From contig CAZDEB010000002.1 in the NCBI GenBank assembly GCA_964504305.1, forward strand, positions 1 to 64,000: a DNA stretch of 64,000 nucleotides, in the 5' to 3' direction. This document shows positions 25,205 through 33,431 of the stretch, in pieces. A model generated the notes under the pieces. It was not told the DNA's origin, searched no databases, and saw only the letters and a list, made by a program, of their open reading frames with translations. This DNA is from UBA11606 sp964504305 (lineage in GTDB: Bacteria; Actinomycetota; Acidimicrobiia; Acidimicrobiales; Aldehydirespiratoraceae). Numbering within the stretch: position 1 is the first letter of the stretch; each line of letters opens with the position of its first letter. A program made the position numbers and the translations under genes.

Positions 25205-25627
25205 TCACGGCTTCGGCTTGGTAACGATCCACCCTCGACGGCGAACTTCAAGAACCAAAGACTTCGTGGAGGCGGTGCGAATTGCCCGCTCGGAATCGGT
25301 CATTGGCCCTTTTGATGGCGTCTGGCTGGGGGCCGGCGATCCCTCTGGGGCCGGCGATCCCTCTGGGGCCGGCGATCCCTCTGGGTCCAGTGATGCCGAG
25401 TCCAGTGATGCCGAGTCCAGTGTTGCCTCGTACTCGGCGGCTTGGAGTTGCTCGATGAAGGCGGCGGCTTCGGCGGAAGTAAATCGACCTCCGGCTTGGC
25501 GCTGATTGAAGCCCATAGGCCCGCGGGCGTCGCGGAAGTCGGCGTGGCCTGCGTTCTGCAACAACTCGAGTAGATCCTTTACCTGCCTACTCGAGGCGGA
25601 GGGACCATCGCTTTGACCGAATGCCAC
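25205..25627 (-). CDS. Hypothetical protein with in-frame tandem repeats
   Basis: 140 residues, GTG start. Residues ~14-62 form a helical mini-domain (RQVKDLLELLQNAGHADFRD, then GRFTSAEAAAFIEQL) that I cannot place with confidence in a family. The middle is a linker built from tandem repeats: SASLD units of 15 bp and SPAPEG units of 18 bp (see repeat entries). A basic C-terminal tail follows (SLVLEVRRRGWIVTKPKP). Repeat number is likely to vary between strains because the units are nearly identical in DNA. It starts 7 nt after the stop of the amine oxidase gene and may be its last operon member. Confidence 0.55.
   Translation of the reverse strand: MAFGQSDGPSASSRQVKDLLELLQNAGHADFRDARGPMGFNQRQAGGRFTSAEAAAFIEQLQAAEYEATLDSASLDSASLDPEGSPAPEGSPAPEGSPAPSQTPSKGPMTDSERAIRTASTKSLVLEVRRRGWIVTKPKP
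25329..25382 (-). repeat. Three perfect 18-bp direct repeats inside a gene
   Basis: The unit GGGGCCGGCGATCCCTCT occurs three times head to tail without a mismatch (25329-25346, 25347-25364, 25365-25382). On the coding (minus) strand it adds the six-residue unit EGSPAP, keeping frame. It forms the linker of the hypothetical protein at 25205-25627. Perfect identity suggests recent slippage or ongoing length variation. Confidence 0.9.
25386..25430 (-). repeat. 15-bp direct repeats (two perfect, one degenerate)
   Basis: The unit TCCAGTGATGCCGAG occurs at 25386-25400 and 25401-25415, followed by a changed copy at 25416-25430 (TCCAGTGTTGCCTCG). In the coding frame it gives SASLD-type pentapeptides. 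It abuts the 18-bp repeat array with only three bases between. Confidence 0.85.
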
Positions 25628-25634
25628 AATGTTC

Positions 25635-27236
25635 CTAGGCGTCGAGGATCTCTGTTGCGGCCCGGTCGCCGGATTCGACTGCGCCGTTCATGAAGCCTTG
25701 ATGGTCCAGCGATGTGTGCTCGCCGCAGAAATGGATCGGTCCCTCGGGAGTGGCCCCAGCACCTCGTATTTCGGTGTATTGACCGGTTGCCCAGAACGAG
25801 TATGAGCCGCTGGTATAAGGATCGTCGACCCACGAATCGAGCCACCCTCGGCCCGTGGCCGCCGCGGGAGTGGATGGCCCAAAGACGGTTTCGAGATCGC
25901 CGGCCGATGCCTCGACCAGCGAACGCGGTGCCTCGCCGTGAGCTCGAGCAAAGTTGTAGGACGCCCCTGGTTCGCCCCCGGTAAACGCCACGAGTACCCC
26001 GGTGGGGCCTGGTTCGGAGATCACTTCCTCCCAAGTGACCATGAGTGAGGTGTCGCTTGTGGAGTCGCCGTCGGCCCTGTTGTCGCGCCATGCCCGCCGG
26101 TTGAACTCGAGATGAAGTTTGGAGTTGGTGCCCATTGGTTGCTCGGCGATTGTCTTTCGTTTGCGGTCGCTGAGTTGCACCCCGTCGAGATCCACGGCGC
26201 GTAGGGCCGTGAACGGCAGGGCCAGCACGAGCCGATCGGCATCAACATCGGTTGTCGAGCCGGCGTGATCGAAAGTACACCGCACCCCCGCCCCCTGGGA
26301 CCTCACGGCAACCAAACTGGACTCGAGCTCGACGGCGTCGTCCCCGACCGATTCGCGGAGTTTGTCGGCGACTCGGTCGCTGCCGCCGGCAACGTGCCAA
26401 CGCTCGTCTGAGCCGCCGAGTAGATCCATCGACGATCCGGCTGCCGGGCCCACCATGGTCACAAGGTTGAGGGCGCTTTGGTCCTCGGCCGCACCGGCCC
26501 ACTCAGACAGCATGGTGATTTCGATCAGCTGTCCCATCCGCGACCCTCGCCCACCCGCGACGCTGGTGTCGATCCATTCGGCGAGTGACATGCGGTCGAG
26601 GGCCACCGCCGCTTCGTTGTGGCTATCCCAGCGGATATCAGCGCCGGCCGCCGAGAAGTCGCGTTGCAGCGCCGGCGCCACGTCTTTCCAGTCGGAGAAC
26701 ACATCGGCGACGCTGTAGGGGTTGCCGCCAAATGATGTGACCGACCCGGCGTCGTCAGGGTAGCCCTCCCACAAATCCTCGAGATCGAGACCCAACTCGT
26801 TCAACAGCGAGCGCATCGCCCGGTGGTCGCTGTTGACCGCTTCGGCCCCCGATTCGCCGGTACGTCCGTCGGCAAAGAAGTTCCGCAGTGTGCGGGTTCG
26901 GCCCGCGATGCGATCGGCGGCTTCGTGCACCGTGACGTTGGCCCCGGCTTGGGTTAGGCGGTGAGCGCAGGTCAGCCCTGCAAGACCGGCGCCGACCACG
27001 ATCGTATTCAGCCCGGCGGCGTAGCCGTTGCTCGACGAGGGGGTCGAAGCCGACGAACATCCGACCGCAGGAAGCAACAGTGCAGCCCCAAGCCCCGACG
27101 ACCCCAAGAGAAACCGGCGTCGGCTCAGCTCGGCGAGTCGACCACGAACGTCGGCAATGGGACGGCCGTTTTGTAGTGCGTAAATCGACTGAGCGTGGAC
27201 CCGTCGCAGAGTGCGGCCAAGTGGCGATCGTGGCAT
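25635..27236 (-). CDS. Flavin monoamine oxidase family protein, Tat-exported lipoprotein
   Basis: 533 residues. The signal region shows a twin-arginine motif SRRRFLLG (R39-R41) followed by a hydrophobic stretch and the lipobox LPAVGC with Cys60, so the enzyme should fold with FAD in the cytoplasm and be anchored outside. The FAD-binding GXGXXG is NTIVVGAGLAGLTCAHRL, followed by AADRIAGRTRT and, near the C-terminus, GPIHFCGEHTS...GFMNGAVESG, standard for amine oxidases. It would oxidise an amine to an aldehyde, ammonia and peroxide. The long ~36-residue stretch before the arginines is unusual for a Tat signal. Substrate unknown. Confidence 0.85.
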   Translation of the reverse strand: MPRSPLGRTLRRVHAQSIYALQNGRPIADVRGRLAELSRRRFLLGSSGLGAALLLPAVGCSSASTPSSSNGYAAGLNTIVVGAGLAGLTCAHRLTQAGANVTVHEAADRIAGRTRTLRNFFADGRTGESGAEAVNSDHRAMRSLLNELGLDLEDLWEGYPDDAGSVTSFGGNPYSVADVFSDWKDVAPALQRDFSAAGADIRWDSHNEAAVALDRMSLAEWIDTSVAGGRGSRMGQLIEITMLSEWAGAAEDQSALNLVTMVGPAAGSSMDLLGGSDERWHVAGGSDRVADKLRESVGDDAVELESSLVAVRSQGAGVRCTFDHAGSTTDVDADRLVLALPFTALRAVDLDGVQLSDRKRKTIAEQPMGTNSKLHLEFNRRAWRDNRADGDSTSDTSLMVTWEEVISEPGPTGVLVAFTGGEPGASYNFARAHGEAPRSLVEASAGDLETVFGPSTPAAATGRGWLDSWVDDPYTSGSYSFWATGQYTEIRGAGATPEGPIHFCGEHTSLDHQGFMNGAVESGDRAATEILDA

Positions 27237-27321
27237 TAGCCGACTCTAGGACACCTATCGGTTACCCGGTAAACAACCGGATCGTGATGTATGTTCGGGC
27301 AACGAAGACGGATGGTGAAGA

Positions 27322-28128
27322 GTGGATAGTGATGAAGCTCGCTCAGACCTCGAGGAGGCGGCGCGGCAACTCGTCGAGGCTCCTGAAGAGCGACGAGACA
27401 ACCACGCTGCGACGCTCAAGACACTTGCAACCAACGACCTGCTGGCCAGCTCTTACGCCCGGCTGCAATTCATCATCGGCGCACTGGCTTTCTTGTTGCC
27501 GGTAGTCGTGCCGCTGTTTGATTGGATAATTGACGGTCACGAACTGCGGGGCTCCATCAGCAGCTATTACTACGGCCGCACCGGCGGATACTTCGTCGGA
27601 AGTCTGGCCGCTATTGGCGTGTTCTTGTTTTCCTACAACTATCGACGGCGTCCGGGGTTCGCGGGCGACGATGTGCTCAGCAGCGCCGCGGGGACCGCGG
27701 CCATTGCCGTGGCGCTGTTTCCAACTCCTAGTAACGGCGCCGACGCTACCGGTGGTGCAGCGGTAGTCGGTGCGATCCACCTGGCGTCGGCCGCGACGCT
27801 CTTTTCGATTCTCGCGGTTCTTGCTCTGTGCTATTTCACGCGTACCGACCCCGAGCCCCACGGCTTTCGGGCCGCACTCGTGAGGACAGTCCGAGACGAC
27901 TCCAGCACGTCAGCCAAGCGGCGCGCTGACAACCTGCTTTACCGGATCTGTGGTTGGACGATTGTGGCGGGCGTGCTGCTGGCCATTGCCAACAACATTT
28001 TTGACTGGGGGCTGCTCTTTTGGCTGGAGGCGGTGATGGTGTGGGCATTCGGCATCTCGTGGTTGCGTAAGAGCCGCAATCTCTCGCGGGCCGCCAGAGG
28101 CCTGATGACCGTCTTCTCTCGTTCCTGA
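27322..28128 (+). CDS. DUF998-like multispanning membrane protein
   Basis: 268 residues, GTG start. After a charged N-terminal helix (about residues 1-40), five or six hydrophobic helices are visible, with the loop ELRGSISSYYYGRTGGYFVGSL between the first two, and VALFPTPSNGADATGG later. The SYYYG loop and the periodic helices resemble the DUF998/Frag1-like membrane proteins of unknown role. It stands alone between the divergent amine oxidase gene and argE. No transport signature is recognised. Confidence 0.65.
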   Translation: MDSDEARSDLEEAARQLVEAPEERRDNHAATLKTLATNDLLASSYARLQFIIGALAFLLPVVVPLFDWIIDGHELRGSISSYYYGRTGGYFVGSLAAIGVFLFSYNYRRRPGFAGDDVLSSAAGTAAIAVALFPTPSNGADATGGAAVVGAIHLASAATLFSILAVLALCYFTRTDPEPHGFRAALVRTVRDDSSTSAKRRADNLLYRICGWTIVAGVLLAIANNIFDWGLLFWLEAVMVWAFGISWLRKSRNLSRAARGLMTVFSRS

Positions 28129-28185
28129 ACCAGCGAGCGGCCTCAGATCCCACCCGTCTGCGGTTGTTGGGGGCCATGATGGGAC

Positions 28186-29304
28186 ATGACGTCTCTTCGT
28201 GACGAACGAATTTTTGGGCTCATGGGGCAACTGGTCGGCTTTGCCACCGAGAGCCGGACGCCCAACACCGAACTGATCGACCTTTACGTGGCGCGGGCGG
28301 TGGCGGCCGGCGGAGTGGTTGACACTATTGCTGGGCCACAGGGTCGGGCTAACCTTCACGTTCGTTTCGGGCCCGATCAGGCGGGCGGGGTTCTGCTGTC
28401 GGGGCACACCGATGTGGTGCCGGCCGGACACGGATGGTCTACCGACCCGTACCTAATGAGCGAACGCGACGGACGTTTCTATGGGCGTGGAACCGCCGAC
28501 ATGAAAGGCTTTTTGGCGACCGCCTTGGCCGTGATCGAAGAGGTCGACGTCGACAAACTCGCCGCGCCAGTGCACTTTGGCTTGAGCTACGACGAAGAGA
28601 TTGGTTGTGTTGGTGTGCGCGGCCTCCTTGATCGTCTTGTCGAGGGGGAGCGCTGCGAGCCTGAACTTATTGTTGTCGGCGAGCCGACCACCCTGAATGT
28701 CAGCACTGCACACTCCGGCAAGGTCGCCTACGACGTCGTGTTCGCCACGGCATCTGGTCATTCGAGCAGGGCCCCAATTCAGGTGAGTGCCATCGCTGCG
28801 GCGACCGAGTTGGCTGCTTCGATCAATGCCCTCAACCGGGTGGGGGTGAGCGCAAACATCGGAACCATTGCCGGTGGAATCGCGGTGAACGTGTTGTCAC
28901 CTCGATGCGAGCTCACCTTCGAAGTCCGGCACGCGGCCGACGAGCGTCTCGACGACGTGCTTGGCGATTTGTGGGCCCATGTGGAACGCCTACGTACGGA
29001 TCTGGACGCCGCGGGCGGAAGTATCGAGCTGGAGCAAACCATCGGGTATCCGGCGTTGCGTACCGATCCGGTTCATTCGGCCGTTGCCACGATCGCCGGG
29101 ATTGTCGGCGGCGGGTCTGATCACCGGGTGTCCTACGGGTGCGAGGCCGGGCTGTACGCCGAAGCGTTGCCAGCCCCCGCAGTCGTGTTCGGTCCGGGCG
29201 ACATTGCCGATGCTCACCGGCCTGACGAGTTTGTTGACATCGCCGACCTGGTGCGTTGCGCCGATGTTGTCCATCAAACGGTCCTGAATTTTTGCACCAA
29301 ATAG
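28186..29304 (+). CDS. argE: Acetylornithine deacetylase (ArgE-type M20 peptidase)
   Basis: A 372-residue M20 enzyme with GVLLSGHTDVVPAG (metal histidine and catalytic aspartate), FYGRGTADMKGFLA (bridging aspartate), LSYDEEIGCVGVRG (general-base glutamate), VGEPT and GHSSRAP in the dimerisation domain, and a closing GPGDIADAHRPDEF with the last metal histidine. The order and the full GHTDVVPAG/DMKGF sequence fit ArgE better than the shorter-motif M20 protein at 3622. It could deacetylate N2-acetylornithine, but given the downstream operon of amine genes another N-acyl amino acid is possible. Followed by an inverted repeat that includes its stop codon. Confidence 0.82.
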   Translation: MTSLRDERIFGLMGQLVGFATESRTPNTELIDLYVARAVAAGGVVDTIAGPQGRANLHVRFGPDQAGGVLLSGHTDVVPAGHGWSTDPYLMSERDGRFYGRGTADMKGFLATALAVIEEVDVDKLAAPVHFGLSYDEEIGCVGVRGLLDRLVEGERCEPELIVVGEPTTLNVSTAHSGKVAYDVVFATASGHSSRAPIQVSAIAAATELAASINALNRVGVSANIGTIAGGIAVNVLSPRCELTFEVRHAADERLDDVLGDLWAHVERLRTDLDAAGGSIELEQTIGYPALRTDPVHSAVATIAGIVGGGSDHRVSYGCEAGLYAEALPAPAVVFGPGDIADAHRPDEFVDIADLVRCADVVHQTVLNFCTK

Positions 29305-29310
29305 GTGCAA
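29292..29310. promoter_or_regulatory. Perfect inverted repeat over the argE stop codon (operator or attenuator candidate)
   Basis: Arms TTGCACC (29292-29298) and GGTGCAA (29304-29310) flank a 5-base AT spacer; the argE TAG stop lies in the spacer and right arm. The short AT spacer and full symmetry look more like a protein-binding dyad than a GC-rich terminator. It sits about 40 bases before the acyl-CoA dehydrogenase start, so it may control that operon. No regulator gene is adjacent. Confidence 0.45.
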
Positions 29311-29350
29311 TGAGTTGACTAGCGCGCATGAAGCGTCGACACTTCGCTGC

Positions 29351-30571
29351 GTGACTTCCCAGAACACACCAACTACGGCCGAATTTTTGGATCGGGTGGA
29401 CAACCTAGGCCCCAAATTTCGCCAGCGGATGCGAAGTCTGGATGAAGCTTCGCAGTTTCCGGTCGAGAACTTCGCCGAGGCCAAATCCGCTGGGCTCCAC
29501 ACGCTCTGTGTTCCCAAGAAATACGGCGGCGCCGGTTATTGGCTGCCTGGGAACTACAGCGGCTGGTACGAGATCCTCGAGCGGTTGGCGACGTGGGAAG
29601 CGAACACTGCTCAGCTGATCCAGGTTCATAACCACGCGGCTGGCATTATTGCGTGGCACTCCACCGAACAACAGGCCGACTACTTCATGCCCCACGTGAT
29701 GGACGGTGCGTTTTGTGCATCGCTTGGTTCCGAAGCTCACCTGTTCGAAAACGGTGCCGAAGTGCTGAGCTCCGAGCTGCAGAGAGTCGACGGGGGATAC
29801 CGGTTGACTGCTCGCAAAGGGTTCGCATCCGTAGCGGCCATAGCAAAGTACCTAATGGTGTGGGCCGCGGTCGAAGGTGACGATCCTTATGCCAAACGTA
29901 TGGTGTTCGCAGTCGTCGATGTCGAATCCGAAGGCGTCGAACTGCTGGACGACTGGCAAATGCTCGGAATGCGGTCGACGGTGTCGTGCGGCGTCAAGTT
30001 CACCGACGTGTTTGTTCCCGATAGTCACATCGTTGGCGAACCCGGCGGATGGGTGACGTCTGATCCGCGGACGTTTTCGTGCGCGTACGCGGCGAACCAC
30101 ATCGGTGCCGCTCAGGGAGCGTTCGACTTCATCACCAACTACATACGCGAACGCGATGACTTGGCCGGCTCTGAAGCGGTGAGAGTCCGGCTCGGCAAAA
30201 TGGACGCCCAGCTTTTTGCGGCCAAGGCCTGCTTGCGGTCGACTGCGGCGCGCTTGGACCGAGGTGACGATCCCGACGAGGTCGAGGCCGACGCCGTCAG
30301 AACAATGCACCTCGCCAAGGACGCGGTTCTCACAATTCCTTACGAGGGATTCGACATGGTCGGTGCCCGTGCTGCTCATGAGCGATATCCCCTCGGCCAG
30401 ATGATGCGCGACGCCCGGACCTTCACTTTGCACTTCCGAGACGATCTGTACGTGGAGCGGCTGGCCGAAATGGCTCTCGGCAACGGCTTCTCGGCCAAGG
30501 GCGGGCGGGGCGGCTCAACCCCGTTCTCTGGCGAAACCGCCGCTCTTGGTCAGGCCGCGGCGGGCGCATGA
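29351..30571 (+). CDS. Acyl-CoA dehydrogenase family protein
   Basis: About 406 residues with the acyl-CoA dehydrogenase layout: N-terminal helices (FAEAKSAGLHTLCVPKKYGGAG), the middle beta domain (ARKGFASVAAIAKYLMVWA, MLGMRSTVSCGVKFTDVFVP), and the C-terminal four-helix bundle (YAANHIGAAQGAFDFITNYI, FDMVGARAAHERYPLGQMMRDAR). The GTG at 29351 is preferred because the longer frame from a TTG at 29315 adds residues without family resemblance and overlaps the inverted repeat. No canonical catalytic glutamate is evident where the mitochondrial enzymes have it, so a monooxygenase-like (DszC/HpaH-type) role is possible. Operon with RidA, the Rieske oxygenase and DUF1028. Confidence 0.82.
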   Translation: MTSQNTPTTAEFLDRVDNLGPKFRQRMRSLDEASQFPVENFAEAKSAGLHTLCVPKKYGGAGYWLPGNYSGWYEILERLATWEANTAQLIQVHNHAAGIIAWHSTEQQADYFMPHVMDGAFCASLGSEAHLFENGAEVLSSELQRVDGGYRLTARKGFASVAAIAKYLMVWAAVEGDDPYAKRMVFAVVDVESEGVELLDDWQMLGMRSTVSCGVKFTDVFVPDSHIVGEPGGWVTSDPRTFSCAYAANHIGAAQGAFDFITNYIRERDDLAGSEAVRVRLGKMDAQLFAAKACLRSTAARLDRGDDPDEVEADAVRTMHLAKDAVLTIPYEGFDMVGARAAHERYPLGQMMRDARTFTLHFRDDLYVERLAEMALGNGFSAKGGRGGSTPFSGETAALGQAAAGA

Positions 30572-30611
30572 GCTGTCACTTCCCATCACTCAAATATTCG
30601 AGGTTTCCGCA

Positions 30612-31025
30612 ATGACCCACACTCGTATTCGTCCGTTCAACACCAAAGACACCTACCCCGAGCAGAATCTTGACAACGACTTGAGCCAAGGTGTTGTCGC
30701 CCGCGGGACCACGGTGTTCTTGAGGGGTCAAGTAGCCCAAGATCTCGATACCCGAGAATGCCTTCACGTCGGCGATGCCGCCAAGCAGACCGCCAAGGCA
30801 ATGGAGAACATCAAGCTGCTGCTCGAAGAGGCAGGATCCGAACTCGGCCACATTTGTCGAATCGTCGTTTACCTCACTGATATCCGTTATCGAGATTCCG
30901 TCTATCAGGAGATGGGAAAGTGGCTCAAAGGTGTTCACCCCTGCTCGACGGGTCTTGTGGTCCCCGCCTTGGCCCGTCCGGAATGGGTGGTGGAGATCGA
31001 AGCCACCGCCGTTATTCCCGACTGA
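30612..31025 (+). CDS. RidA/YjgF/Rid family protein
   Basis: A 137-residue trimer-forming Rid protein. The N-terminus FNTKDTYPEQNLDND precedes the strand GTTVFLRGQVAQDLDT; QTAKAMENIKLLLEEAGSEL forms the helix, IVVYLTDIRYR and LVVPALARPEWVVEIEATAV the last strands. The arginine that binds substrate carboxylate in imine deaminases appears to be in the ARPEW segment rather than the usual R-x-xV-xV position, so it may be a Rid subfamily other than RidA itself. Rid proteins deaminate reactive enamines and imines. Placed between flavin and Rieske oxygenase genes, it may clear imines formed by amine oxidation. Confidence 0.82.
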   Translation: MTHTRIRPFNTKDTYPEQNLDNDLSQGVVARGTTVFLRGQVAQDLDTRECLHVGDAAKQTAKAMENIKLLLEEAGSELGHICRIVVYLTDIRYRDSVYQEMGKWLKGVHPCSTGLVVPALARPEWVVEIEATAVIPD

Positions 31026-31040
31026 TCCCGAAGAGCCAGA

Positions 31041-32189
31041 GTGGACATGGCTGCCTTGACTGACCCGGAAATCGCGGCGCTGGCCGCTCTCAAGGTCTCC
31101 GCTGATGGGCCGCTTGCTGCGGCTCGGTCGATGGCGCCAACCATGTACCACAGCGCCTCGATCCTCGAACGCGAGCAAGAGGCGCTGTTTGCCAGCGACT
31201 GGGTATCGCCGGGGTTGGCGGCCGAGATTCCCCATCCGGGCAACTACATCACTTACTCGATCGGCGAGCAGCCGGTATTTTGTGTGCGCGACCGTGACGG
31301 CGAAATACGGACGATGTCAAATGTCTGCCGCCACCGGATGATGACCCTGGTCCAAGGCCGAGGTTCAGCCAAAAAGATTGTTTGCCCATATCACGCATGG
31401 ACGTACGACCTCAACGGCACGCTTGTCGCCGCCAATCACATGGCACAAACCGACGGGTTCGAACGCGCCGATCATTGTCTGCCGCAATTTCGCACCGAGA
31501 TTTGGCACGGCTGGATATACGTAACTGCTAACCCTGACGCCCCACCTGTCGCCGAAGTCCTCGCCCCGCTGGCCCCGCTCGTGGAGCCGTACGAAATTGC
31601 CAACTACGTGCCCGTGGTCAGCACCGACGAGGTTTGGGACGGCAACTGGAAGCTCCTGACCGAGAACTTCATGGAGGGTTATCACCTCCCGGTGGCTCAC
31701 AAGGCAACGGTGGGTACCTGGATGCCGATGACATCAGTTGCCTTTCCGGAACGCCATCATGGCGGGTTTACGTACCAGATCTTTATCAAAGACGAGAACG
31801 CCCAGTACGGGCGAGCCCACCCTGAGAACCGGCGATTTTTTGGCGACGCTCGCTACACGACGGTGATGCCAACGGTGTTCCCGGCGCACATGTACATTTT
31901 GGCGCCTGACCACCTCTGGTACCTGTCGCTGCGGCCTCACGGTCCCGAACAAGTCCGGGTCCGTTTTGGGATTGCGTTGGCACCAGAAGTTAACGCCAGC
32001 CTTGACGAACCCGAGGCATGGATTGGTGAGCTTTCTTCGTTTTTTGATCAGGTGAACCGAGAGGACCAAGCTCTCGTAGCGGGCCTCGCCCAAGGATCTC
32101 GCGCTGGTGATGCGGTTGGCGGTCCGCTCAGTTGGCTCGAACACGAATTGCACGACTTCCATCAATACCTGGCAAGCCGTCTGCTGTAG
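31041..32189 (+). CDS. Rieske oxygenase alpha subunit, GbcA/CntA/Stc2-type
   Basis: A 382-residue oxygenase. The Rieske centre is C96-x-H98...C115-x2-H118 (VCRHRMM, VCPYHAWTYD). The mononuclear iron site is carried by NWKLLTENFMEGYHLPVAH (two histidines) with a C-terminal aspartate region, and EHELHDFHQYLASRL closes the chain. The C-terminal LEHELHDFHQYLA pattern and overall length resemble glycine-betaine monooxygenase GbcA, carnitine monooxygenase CntA and stachydrine demethylase, which open N-methyl groups of quaternary ammonium compounds. No reductase gene is adjacent in the window. GTG start 15 nt after the RidA gene; an ATG lies two codons later. Confidence 0.85.
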   Translation: MDMAALTDPEIAALAALKVSADGPLAAARSMAPTMYHSASILEREQEALFASDWVSPGLAAEIPHPGNYITYSIGEQPVFCVRDRDGEIRTMSNVCRHRMMTLVQGRGSAKKIVCPYHAWTYDLNGTLVAANHMAQTDGFERADHCLPQFRTEIWHGWIYVTANPDAPPVAEVLAPLAPLVEPYEIANYVPVVSTDEVWDGNWKLLTENFMEGYHLPVAHKATVGTWMPMTSVAFPERHHGGFTYQIFIKDENAQYGRAHPENRRFFGDARYTTVMPTVFPAHMYILAPDHLWYLSLRPHGPEQVRVRFGIALAPEVNASLDEPEAWIGELSSFFDQVNREDQALVAGLAQGSRAGDAVGGPLSWLEHELHDFHQYLASRLL

Positions 32190-32198
32190 TTTGCGGCC

Positions 32199-32876
32199 AT
32201 GACATTTTCAATTGCCGGTCGCTGCGAGCGGACCAACATGTTTGGCGTGGCGATCACGACGTCCTCGATCTGCGTAGGTTCGCGCTGCCCGCACGCCCGC
32301 TCCGGCATCGGAGCCGTGGCAACGCAAAACGTTACCGACCCAAATCTGGCCGCATTGGTATTTGACCGAATGGAGTCGGGGCGCAGCGCACCCGAAGCCA
32401 TCGCCGACGTAGTTGAGGGCCGCGACCACATCGAATACCGCCAGCTAACTGCGGTTGATGCTCGGGGCGGAGTTGGGCATTTCACCGGCGCCAATATCCT
32501 CGGCGCCAACCGAGTCAGCGAAGGCAACAACTGTGTTGCGGCGGGAAACCTTCTAAGTTCTCTTGCTGTGCCGGAGGCTATGACCGAAGCCTTCGAAGCC
32601 GAACCGCAAATGCACCTCGCCGAGCGCTTGCTGCGCGGACTCGAAGCCGGTCTCGCGGCGGGCGGCGAAGAAGGTCCGGTTCACTCCGCCGGCCTTATTG
32701 TCCACCACGAGCAGCCGTTTGCCTTGGTCGACTTGCGCTGTGACTGGGACGAGGAGAATCCGGTCGCCAAGCTTCGTCAGCTATGGACCGACTACGAGCC
32801 GCAGATGCAGCCATACCTCGACCGAGCGATCAACCCATCGGTGGCGCCCAGCTACGGGGTTGCGGGGGACATGTAG
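32199..32876 (+). CDS. DUF1028 domain-containing protein
   Basis: A 225-residue protein with the full DUF1028 pattern: MTFSIAGRCERTNMFGVAITTSS at the start, PHARSGIGAVATQNVTDP, DHIEYRQLTAVDARGGVGHFTG, and SEGNNCVAAGNLLSS. The fold is thought to be Ntn-hydrolase-like, with an N-terminal nucleophile; here no processed cysteine is obvious, but the conserved serines and threonines fit the family. DUF1028 proteins often sit with amine, peptide and RidA genes. It closes the operon that begins with the acyl-CoA dehydrogenase, 9 nt after the Rieske gene. Confidence 0.85.
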   Translation: MTFSIAGRCERTNMFGVAITTSSICVGSRCPHARSGIGAVATQNVTDPNLAALVFDRMESGRSAPEAIADVVEGRDHIEYRQLTAVDARGGVGHFTGANILGANRVSEGNNCVAAGNLLSSLAVPEAMTEAFEAEPQMHLAERLLRGLEAGLAAGGEEGPVHSAGLIVHHEQPFALVDLRCDWDEENPVAKLRQLWTDYEPQMQPYLDRAINPSVAPSYGVAGDM

Positions 32877-32890
32877 CGCCCCGGAGTTGC

Positions 32891-33322
32891 TTAACGCCCG
32901 CTGATGTAGTTGGTGAGGTGTTGGCGTTCGTCCTCGAGCTCGTCGAGGCGGGCGTTCACGATGTCGCCGATGCTCACCAGGCCAACCATCGCGGCATCGA
33001 CCACGATCGGCATGTGGCGAAAGTGGCCGTCGGTCATGGTGGCCATGACATGCTCGATATTGGCTTCTGGGCCGCAGGTGATCACCGAACTAACCATGAG
33101 ATCGCTGACCGCACTATCCAGACACTTGACGCCGTCTCGCGCCAAGGAACGAACGATGTCTCGTTCGGAGATGATGCCATCAACCGATGATCCGTTGGCC
33201 GAAACAACAAGGGCACCGAAGTTCAGTTCGGCGAGCTTGTCGGCCACGTCCTTGATAGTTGCGGCCGGTTGAATCGTGACAACCTGATTGCCCTTCTTTT
33301 TCAAGACCTGGCTGACGAGCAT
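32891..33322 (-). CDS. CBS-domain pair protein
   Basis: 143 residues comprising two CBS motifs (about 10-65 and 75-135): DVADKLAELNFGALVVS and GIISERDIVRSLA in the first, IEHVMATMTDGHFRHMPIV and GLVSIGDIVNARLDE in the second. Such stand-alone pairs bind adenosyl ligands and modulate partner proteins. A strong Shine-Dalgarno core CCTCC on the plus strand (33332-33336, GGAGG on the coding strand) sets the ATG. Partner unknown; isolated between DUF1028 and the MFS exporter. Confidence 0.88.
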   Translation of the reverse strand: MLVSQVLKKKGNQVVTIQPAATIKDVADKLAELNFGALVVSANGSSVDGIISERDIVRSLARDGVKCLDSAVSDLMVSSVITCGPEANIEHVMATMTDGHFRHMPIVVDAAMVGLVSIGDIVNARLDELEDERQHLTNYISGR

Positions 33323-33394
33323 GACGGTTTGCCTCCTGTGCGGGTGCCAACTCCTGTTCTGGACCGTAGCACCGACGCCGAAGCCGTGCCCCTG

Positions 33395-33414
33395 ACCGGC
33401 TGGCGATGGCCGGT
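33395..33414. terminator. Possible hairpin terminator after the MFS gene
   Basis: Arms ACCGGC (33395-33400) and GCCGGT (33409-33414) with an 8-base loop lie 17 bases downstream of the MFS stop on the minus strand. Short stem and no U-run, so it is only a candidate; the rest of the 109-base gap to the CBS gene shows nothing else. Confidence 0.3.
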
Positions 33415-33431
33415 TGGCTATGACCGACCGC

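Noticed and set aside
25329..25430. CRISPR-like array
   Set aside because: The repeats are contiguous without spacers, in frame and inside a coding sequence; no cas genes are present.
28186..29304. argE as evidence of an arginine operon
   Set aside because: No other arginine-biosynthesis gene is adjacent, so the symbol rests on sequence only and the substrate may differ.
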